Assembly: GCA_958009055.1 (NCBI GenBank)
Contig: OY253659.1
Coordinates: 1 to 64,000 of the forward strand
DNA length: 64,000 bases
Source: Choricystis sp. odSpoLacu1
Lineage: Eukaryota > Chlorophyta > Trebouxiophyceae
Direction of reading: 5' to 3'
Positions 58,801 through 64,000 of this stretch are shown here, piece by piece; the first letter of the stretch is position 1; each line of letters begins with the position of its first letter. A program made the position numbers and the translations under genes. The notes beneath the pieces were generated by a model. That model was given only the letters and a program-made list of their open reading frames with translations. It was not told where the DNA came from and did not search any database.

Positions 58801-59355
58801 GTGCCTGCTGCTTCCTCCTGCCCAGCATGGGCTCGTGCCGCCAGGCTGGGCATGTTGCTGGCCTATGTGTCCAAAGCGCGCCACGTCGTGCTTCCTGCTG
58901 TCGATGCCTCGTGGCACATCAACACGACCGCACTGCACGCCGCGTTCCCCAGCCTGCTGACCCCTACAGTAGCCCGCTTGCTGCACCCTCGCCTGACGTT
59001 TGACGCGTTTTTTGACGGCGGCAAAGCGACTATCGGCGCGTCCGACCCTTCACTGACCCCACTGACCCACACCTACGCGCCCGAACTCACGCTCATCGAG
59101 CGCACTCGGCGTGCTGCGGCCCCACACTCCGTGCTATGGGCCGCCAACGCTACCGATAGCCTGCACACCGCGCTGCGGGCGGGTCTGCGCGAGTGGGACT
59201 GGATGGTGGTGCGGAACGCGGGGACCGCTGATGTGGCTGTGGAGCACGCGGTGCGGGCTGCCATCACTGTGGGCGGCGACGGCAACAAGGACGGGTTTGC
59301 GTTCTTACGACGTGTGGACGGTGCGTTCGGTACGGTGTGCGCGGCGACAGGGTGA
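55872..59355 (+). CDS. Giant multidomain glycosyltransferase-like protein (copy 2)
   Basis: Exons 55872-56783, 56885-58357 and 58441-59355, with GT-AG introns of 101 and 83 bp, both phase 0; 1099 residues with a signal peptide. It matches the 39941-43030 protein throughout: PLLVYIPFHVSEPESH, YSLVQQLETDVCALKAGWLDDL, FGNSEPFDLAVYWSIQ, then ARLIRMGYAPFVVDQRALII in the second domain, CANYSVAVARSMD in the third, and VFLRGTWRHLPV where copy 1 has LLLTGAWKAV. The first intron sits at the same position in both copies; the second exists only here. Domain guesses are as for copy 1: two GT-A-like parts and a GT-B-like O-fucosyltransferase-type part, all weak. Confidence 0.6.
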
Positions 59356-59533
59356 TGCGTGATTCATTTGTTAGCTTGAACTTTTTACTTTGGCTTCACT
59401 CATTTTGCAAAAATTGGCAACACCTTCTGCCGAAATCTCGCCCAGCAGTCTCCCAACCTCTCCTTGTTCTTTTTGCGCCACCCCTTTCTTGCATTGATAG
59501 CGTCACCGTCCTGGCGCTGGGCACATTCTTCAC

Positions 59534-60652
59534 ATGGCTCGGCTTGCCGCCGTCGCCGCCCTTCAGCTGGCCGCCGTCGCCCTATTGGCCACCACTGCCA
59601 CCGCCACCACCCGCCACCATGCTCGCACCTCGCCTCGTCACACGCCCACGTGCCGGCGATCGCAACACGTCGTCTACACCAGTTTTGAGCGGCCCGAGCT
59701 GTACATGCACGTCGCGTCGCACTACACAGCGCGTGCACTGGCGGGCAAAGCTCAAGTGCACCACCTCAACATCTTCAACACGGGCACCGAGTACCAAGAC
59801 AGTGGCATTGTGGAAGCCCACCCCAACCTTCACGACGCCACTGGCGTGCGCAGGCACGACATCGATCTGAACAAAACAACGGGCTTTGCCGACCTCGACC
59901 GACACTACCTGCACTCCAGCGTCAACGGTCGAGACTATGAAATCTTGTGCATGGCGCGCTTCTTGGTGCTGCGTGACTTTTGCAAGGACAGCGGCATCGA
60001 CGTGTTCACCCACCTGGACGGTGACATTGCTGTGTTTGACAACGCGTTTTTGGACAGCGTGTGCATTCCCGCCAACCACACGTCCTGGTTCTACTCTCAG
60101 GGCAGCACGTTTCTGTCGACGGTGTCGTGCCGTGACGTGGGCGAGTTTGCAGACTTTTTGTTGAGATTCTACGTGCGTGCCAACCGGACCGATGTTGTGG
60201 CCAACATTGTGCAGCATGGGACGCCCGACCCCGTCAGCGACTACTGGAGCGCAATGCTGCACCTGCAAGTGCCTGAATATGCAGAGACACGCTTGGCGCC
60301 TCACCACATCAGCGACATGTACCTGTTGATTGCTTTCTTCACAGCGACGCACGTTGGTGGACGGGCTCACCACCCACCGCACCCCTACATCTACCGCCAT
60401 CATCGCCCAGGCGTCGACGACCTTACCCCAATCGACAATTTACGCGCTGCGGTACCAATCCCCAATCTGTGTGACGACGCTGCAGTCTTTGACGCCCACG
60501 TGCGCCTCAGTGAAACGGAGCAACTGTACCGTGTCGGCGAGTCGTGGCACCGGCTGCGAGGCGCCCACTTTCAAGGAGCCGAGTGCAAAGCCCACTTGGT
60601 GCGCACGTTAGGAAAGCCTGTGTTGACACTGGCAAAGGGGGAGGCGGTGTAG
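59534..60652 (+). CDS. GT-A-like secretory glycosyltransferase of unassigned family
   Basis: 372 residues from the ATG at 59534 with a signal peptide (about 1-24). The body begins QHVVYTSFERPELYMHVA and carries a clear acidic motif in VFTHLDGDIAVFDNAFLDSV (about 157-176), where Asp-Gly-Asp is the likely metal-binding DxD. SWFYSQGSTFLSTVSC and a late HHISDMYLLIAFF follow, consistent with an acceptor side and catalytic His/Asp. I cannot assign a CAZy family. Intact, no intron, and in the same direction 178 bp after the giant gene. Confidence 0.6.
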   Translation: MARLAAVAALQLAAVALLATTATATTRHHARTSPRHTPTCRRSQHVVYTSFERPELYMHVASHYTARALAGKAQVHHLNIFNTGTEYQDSGIVEAHPNLHDATGVRRHDIDLNKTTGFADLDRHYLHSSVNGRDYEILCMARFLVLRDFCKDSGIDVFTHLDGDIAVFDNAFLDSVCIPANHTSWFYSQGSTFLSTVSCRDVGEFADFLLRFYVRANRTDVVANIVQHGTPDPVSDYWSAMLHLQVPEYAETRLAPHHISDMYLLIAFFTATHVGGRAHHPPHPYIYRHHRPGVDDLTPIDNLRAAVPIPNLCDDAAVFDAHVRLSETEQLYRVGESWHRLRGAHFQGAECKAHLVRTLGKPVLTLAKGEAV

Positions 60653-60762
60653 TCTTTTGGATGTGTAGAATATTGTTTCACGTAGAAATCAGCAGGCTCC
60701 TGCTTCAATGGTTTTCAGTCAGCCAAAAGTCCCCAAAACAATCTAACCCCTTTTCCTTCTCT

Positions 60763-61566
60763 CTACAACGGCATTGCAGAGTGCCGATGCCGACCATGCA
60801 CGCCTCCCATGCCATGCATTGCGTACAGCGACCGAACGACATACTGCTCAATGGGTGACACATAGTGAAACCCAACCGCGTTACTCAGCATGGTGCGCTT
60901 GGCATTGTCCACCACCAAATTGTGCAGCACGGTCATGTTGAACGTGGTGTCAAACCCAGAGGGACGCACCGGGCTGCCGCTTGCGAAAAAGACGTGCGCA
61001 TCGCCTGGCGGCTGCGTGCAAATAGTGTCACCATCGCTCCTGTGCAGCGCGCGCTGCACCAGGGTGCCAACTTGCACATCAGAGCAGCACGATTCAATGG
61101 GCTGCATCAGCGTGGATGCGATGCGCTTCATCAGGCCGTTGCTGATCAAGTAGCCCACGCCACCAGCACAGTATTTTTGAAAGGTCGTGTTGCCGCGGTC
61201 GTACGACAGGGGCAGCCCAATGTACCAGTCGCCCTGAGGATCATAGCGTGAGGCCACATCCGCCAGCTTGGACGCATGCAAATACGCATCATCATCCGCT
61301 TTGTAGTACCAGGGGGCGTCGGGGTAGGTGTCGGCCAGATACTTCAACGTCGCCATCTCTTCAGCCGAGGCGCGCGCTTTGGATGGATCGTTGGCGCACT
61401 GCACGATGCCAAGGGCCGGGTCACCACGCTCCGAGAAAAAGTGGACGTGCGCAAAGTCGCTGCCCCATGTGTTGGTGATGGCGGGCACGGACAAGTGTTG
61501 GCGGTGGATGGTGGTGGTGATGCCGACCACGATGTGGGTGATGAGGGAGGCTCGTGCGGGTTTCAT
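60763..61566 (-). CDS. GT31-like (C1GALT/Fringe type) glycosyltransferase
   Basis: 267 residues from the ATG at 61564-61566; the N-terminus ASLITHIVVGITTTIHRQ resembles the start of the lumenal catalytic domain, and the hydrophobic stretch is a weak anchor. SVPAITNTWGSDFAHVHFFS is the GT31 beginning. YKADDDAYLHASKLADV contains the DDD. YIGLPLSYD, CAGGVGYLISNGLMKRI (the GG-x-G-Y-x-L block) and CCSDVQVGTLVQRA complete the C1GALT-like core. The family adds Gal or GlcUA in beta-1,3 linkage. Smaller than the GT31 gene at 25388 and only distantly related to it. Shares a 146-bp divergent region with the B3-domain gene. Confidence 0.78.
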   Translation of the reverse strand: MKPARASLITHIVVGITTTIHRQHLSVPAITNTWGSDFAHVHFFSERGDPALGIVQCANDPSKARASAEEMATLKYLADTYPDAPWYYKADDDAYLHASKLADVASRYDPQGDWYIGLPLSYDRGNTTFQKYCAGGVGYLISNGLMKRIASTLMQPIESCCSDVQVGTLVQRALHRSDGDTICTQPPGDAHVFFASGSPVRPSGFDTTFNMTVLHNLVVDNAKRTMLSNAVGFHYVSPIEQYVVRSLYAMHGMGGVHGRHRHSAMPL

Positions 61567-61712
61567 GCAGGGCTGTCGGTTGTTGATGGATGGATGGATT
61601 ACTGTGGTACTATGTGACCGGTTTTTTATGCATCTTGATTTTGTGCAGCTTAACAAATTTCACTCTTCTCTCAAATGACGAACACACTTGAGTGTATTCG
61701 TCGCCAAATATC

Positions 61713-62480
61713 ATGAAGTCGCCGTCGACTCATGAATACAATCTTTACATGCAGACCGACGTGGTCGACACGATTGCGTGCAGTCGTGACGCAAGCTCTG
61801 ATTTGAGCTATTTCGTTGATCCCCTGCTGGTTTCTGACGGTTCAACCCACGCCTTTGACTGTAACCTTGACACATTCCAAGCCTATTCATTCAATACCGC
61901 CGACACGGATCCCCATTCACATTTGCAAGGCAACGCGGTACCCACAATCGAGGCTGGCTTAGAGTCCATCAATGTGTCCCCGGCATGCCTTCCTGTCCAG
62001 ACTCCCAAATCCAAACAGCGCATCTCATGGAAGTCTCTAAAAAACAAAAAAGGCAACCGTGTCAATATCAAAAAGGGCAGGAACCGTTTATCAAAATCTG
62101 TCCGACGCACCATTACCAACAACACGTACTTACGACGACTTTATCTTTCACCTAGTCAGGCCTTGAGCTTGTTTCCGGGCCTCTCGGCGGGTTTTGCACC
62201 AATGACTCAATCGCGCCAAGTACGCTCTGAAATAAAACACGAGGAAACGGCACATCAAGTAATAAACTTGATAAGCAGTGATGGCCGACACTGGTCCTCA
62301 GTTTTGGAGTGCGCTGTGTCTCTAAACGGCCAGCTGCATTGTCGTCTTGTCAAGGGATGGTCCCAGTTTTGCCGAGACAATGGCGTTGCTGTGTATGATA
62401 GTGTCGTGTTTGAGCCGGCGACAAGTAAAACGAACGAGATAGTTGCGCGCATTGAGCGCAAAGGTAAGACTAAATCATAG
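61713..62480 (+). CDS. B3-like DNA-binding domain protein, putative regulator
   Basis: 255 residues from the ATG at 61713. Unlike its neighbours it has no signal peptide; a Ser/Asp-rich N-terminal half is followed by a basic stretch (KSKQRISWKSLKNKKGNR, then KKGRNRLSKSVRR) usable as a nuclear signal. Residues about 185-252 look like the C-terminal two-thirds of a B3 fold: GRHWSSVLECAVSLNGQ, CRLVKGWSQFCRDNGVAVYD and SVVFEPATSKTNEIVARIER, with the invariant Gly-Trp and Asp-x-Val-x-Phe. B3 proteins are transcription factors mainly of plants and green algae. The first strand is not obvious, so a divergent B3 is meant. TGTAA lies 6 bases after the stop. Confidence 0.6.
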   Translation: MKSPSTHEYNLYMQTDVVDTIACSRDASSDLSYFVDPLLVSDGSTHAFDCNLDTFQAYSFNTADTDPHSHLQGNAVPTIEAGLESINVSPACLPVQTPKSKQRISWKSLKNKKGNRVNIKKGRNRLSKSVRRTITNNTYLRRLYLSPSQALSLFPGLSAGFAPMTQSRQVRSEIKHEETAHQVINLISSDGRHWSSVLECAVSLNGQLHCRLVKGWSQFCRDNGVAVYDSVVFEPATSKTNEIVARIERKGKTKS

Positions 62481-62526
62481 CTCTTTGTAACATTGAGAAG
62501 ACGATGGGCATGCGGCGGACTAAATT

Positions 62527-63837
62527 TCATTGATCCCCACCACACCCCTCCCAAAACTCACGACTGGTCAGCAGCCTGTCTTCATTGTGCCCGCTCTGCA
62601 CAAAGGCACGAGCAGGCGCACCATAAGCCCCAGCAACGCCTTGCAAGCGTTCAGCTCTGTCCCCCAACCACTGCCGATACCGAGCCGTTAGCTGTGCGTT
62701 ACCAAGCGTGCGGTTGACGGGGGACCGGCAGCACCTCTCCTCTGTAAAATCAACGGGCGCGTGCCCCGACACCCATGTGTGGCGTGCATACGCACGCAGA
62801 TTCATATCGTGCTCGTCCTCACCGGTGCCGAAGAACCGGGTTTCGTCAAGGAAGCCAATGTGTTGTGCGTACGCGGTGCGCAGCGCGAGTGGGCCCCTGT
62901 TGCCCGTGTCGCGCACGTAAAAAAGACACCGGCGGCCGGCATCCACTGGTTGCGGTGTCAGCGATGACGGGCACTTGGCCCCAGTCAGCGGTCCTCCCTG
63001 CTGCGAGTAGTCAAACGCGTGGGCACACCGCGCGCTGACTGAAAACACGTCAGGCCACGTCGCCAGCGGCGTGGCCAGGGCCACGTTCCAGCCTGGCTGC
63101 GTCATTATCTGGTCACCTTGTACCAGAATGGTGTAGGGCGAGCGGGCGGTGAGCAGGAGCGCGTTGTTGGCAGCGGTTTCTAAAAGTTCAGCACCGGTGA
63201 CGTCGATCAACACCGATCGTGTCATCCGCCCTTTGTCAGGCAGCCAGCACTCGCGCCCCACGTTGCCTTGGTGCGACGTCAGATTGACGCCTGTCTGCCA
63301 CACGGCAGCCGGGTCGACGGCGGTGTGCGGACAGGGCGGCCAACTTGCACTGCGCTCCAGCGTGTCGCGCACCACGTCCAGACTGCCGTCTGTGCACGCG
63401 TCACACAGCAGGATCAGTTCGTAGTCGCCACGCGTCATTTTGAGCAGCTGAGTGGTGACTATGCGCAACCGAGCAGCCGCGTTGAACGCGCTTACCAGGA
63501 TGCTATAAGTGGGGGGGGTGCGCGGCTCGTGCAGGCGTTCGTACGCGAGGCAGGGGCCTCCGAACTCAGCAGGACGAGCTTCTGGAGTGTTGACCAGCAG
63601 TTCACGCGGTTTCATGAATTTACATGCCTGACGTGATGGCACGTCTGCTCCCGGACAGCACGTGCCGTGTGCATGAGGATGGCGATTGTGCAGTGTAGCG
63701 TGAGGAGTCGTGCCATCACCAGACAAATCATGGTGCGGACTGGCATCTCTGGCCTTGTTGGCAACGGCGTCTGCACAGCCTTGCTGGAGGGTGGCGACGG
63801 CCGCTATGGCGACAAGTCGCCACGCAAATGAGCCCAT
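62527..63837 (-). CDS. GT2-like secretory glycosyltransferase
   Basis: 436 residues from the ATG at 63835-63837 with a signal peptide (FAWRLVAIAAVATLQQGC). The GT2 beginning TYSILVSAFNAAARLRIVTT is followed by YELILLCDACTDGSLDVVRD, matching the family's Asn-x-Ser and Asp-Gly-Ser-x-Asp pattern. TILVQGDQIMTQPGWN holds a candidate second acidic site (QGD), and FFGTGEDEHDMNLRAYARH carries the Glu-Asp-x-Asp catalytic base region. The mid-part includes a 40-residue insertion with Cys pairs. Converges on the B3-domain gene with 46 bp between stops. Donor unknown. Confidence 0.75.
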   Translation of the reverse strand: MGSFAWRLVAIAAVATLQQGCADAVANKARDASPHHDLSGDGTTPHATLHNRHPHAHGTCCPGADVPSRQACKFMKPRELLVNTPEARPAEFGGPCLAYERLHEPRTPPTYSILVSAFNAAARLRIVTTQLLKMTRGDYELILLCDACTDGSLDVVRDTLERSASWPPCPHTAVDPAAVWQTGVNLTSHQGNVGRECWLPDKGRMTRSVLIDVTGAELLETAANNALLLTARSPYTILVQGDQIMTQPGWNVALATPLATWPDVFSVSARCAHAFDYSQQGGPLTGAKCPSSLTPQPVDAGRRCLFYVRDTGNRGPLALRTAYAQHIGFLDETRFFGTGEDEHDMNLRAYARHTWVSGHAPVDFTEERCCRSPVNRTLGNAQLTARYRQWLGDRAERLQGVAGAYGAPARAFVQSGHNEDRLLTSREFWEGCGGDQ

Positions 63838-64000
63838 GAGAAAGCAAGTCGTTAGAATGGAGCGTGTGACAACATTTTGTGAGTGGGTGTGGCGCCTTTT
63901 AGAATACAAAGCCAGAGGGGTGTGATGCAGACAGTGAATCGCGAGGGAAGAGAGCCTCTCTAAATTTTAAAAATAAATTTAAAACCATGGGCATGGTTGG
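63838..64000. other. Upstream region of the last gene; window edge
   Basis: 163 bp. AT-rich at the end (TAAATTTTAAAAATAAATTTAAAA at about 63961-63984, quoted in part), which could hold the promoter of the 62527-63837 gene. Nothing else recognised before the cut. Confidence 0.4.

Noticed and set aside
1..64000. Bacterial or viral origin of the window
   Set aside because: A telomere array, many phase-consistent GT-AG introns, Golgi-type anchors and TGTAA 3' signals indicate a nuclear chromosome.
1..64000. tRNA, rRNA, CRISPR arrays and transposons
   Set aside because: None was recognised: no cloverleaf-like sequence, no spaced repeat array and no transposase, integrase or reverse transcriptase frame was seen.

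Overview
The window begins with a terminal array of CCCTAA units (1-370), so base 1 is a chromosome end capped by a TTAGGG-type telomere. About 1.2 kb of gene-poor subtelomere follows, then some 44 tightly packed genes and gene remnants run to the right edge. The organism is a eukaryote: several genes carry short GT-AG introns (83-115 bp, one of 230 bp), and most products start with a signal peptide or signal anchor. A green-lineage alga is the best guess. The grounds are a UDP-arabinopyranose mutase, a B3-type DNA-binding domain, and TGTAA just downstream of many stop codons, which is the chlorophyte polyadenylation signal. The species cannot be named from the sequence.

Nearly every gene concerns making, exporting or decorating glycans. 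1.5-16.2 kb: a sulfotransferase, a broken second sulfotransferase, a GT92 enzyme and a dense set of FkbM-like and other small-molecule/sugar methyltransferases, several of them broken. 16.4-22.1 kb: a UDP-sugar module with UDP-glucose dehydrogenase, a TPT-family transporter, UDP-glucose 4-epimerase and UDP-arabinopyranose mutase. 22.4-34.7 kb: glycosyltransferases of the GT47, GT25+GT32 (fused), GT31, GT4+GT4 (tandem), GT4 and WbsX types. 35-43 kb: two DUF5672 glycosyltransferase-like genes flanking two unrecognised secreted proteins, then a ~1000-residue multidomain protein. 43-48.3 kb: a GT-A-like protein, a ColD-ColC-like fusion predicted to make GDP-colitose, and a GDP-sugar transporter starting 188 bp away on the other strand. 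48.5-53.2 kb: an O-acylation group, with a Cas1-type 10-TM acyltransferase, a divergent PC-esterase-like protein and an SGNH hydrolase. 53.4-63.8 kb: a methyltransferase-like protein, a third TPT transporter, a second giant multidomain protein, further GT-like genes (one GT31, one GT2) and a B3-domain protein that could be a regulator.

Read together, the window looks like a subtelomeric toolkit for a sulfated, methylated, O-acetylated cell-surface or secreted polysaccharide: nucleotide-sugar synthesis in the cytosol, transport into the Golgi, polymerisation by many lumenal glycosyltransferases, then decoration. Many neighbours are divergent pairs 100-380 bp apart, and several families occur as diverged duplicates next to decayed copies, as expected of a fast-evolving chromosome end. 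Exon boundaries below were derived by hand from GT/AG sites, reading frame and family similarity. Family names rest on motifs read by eye, without database searches.
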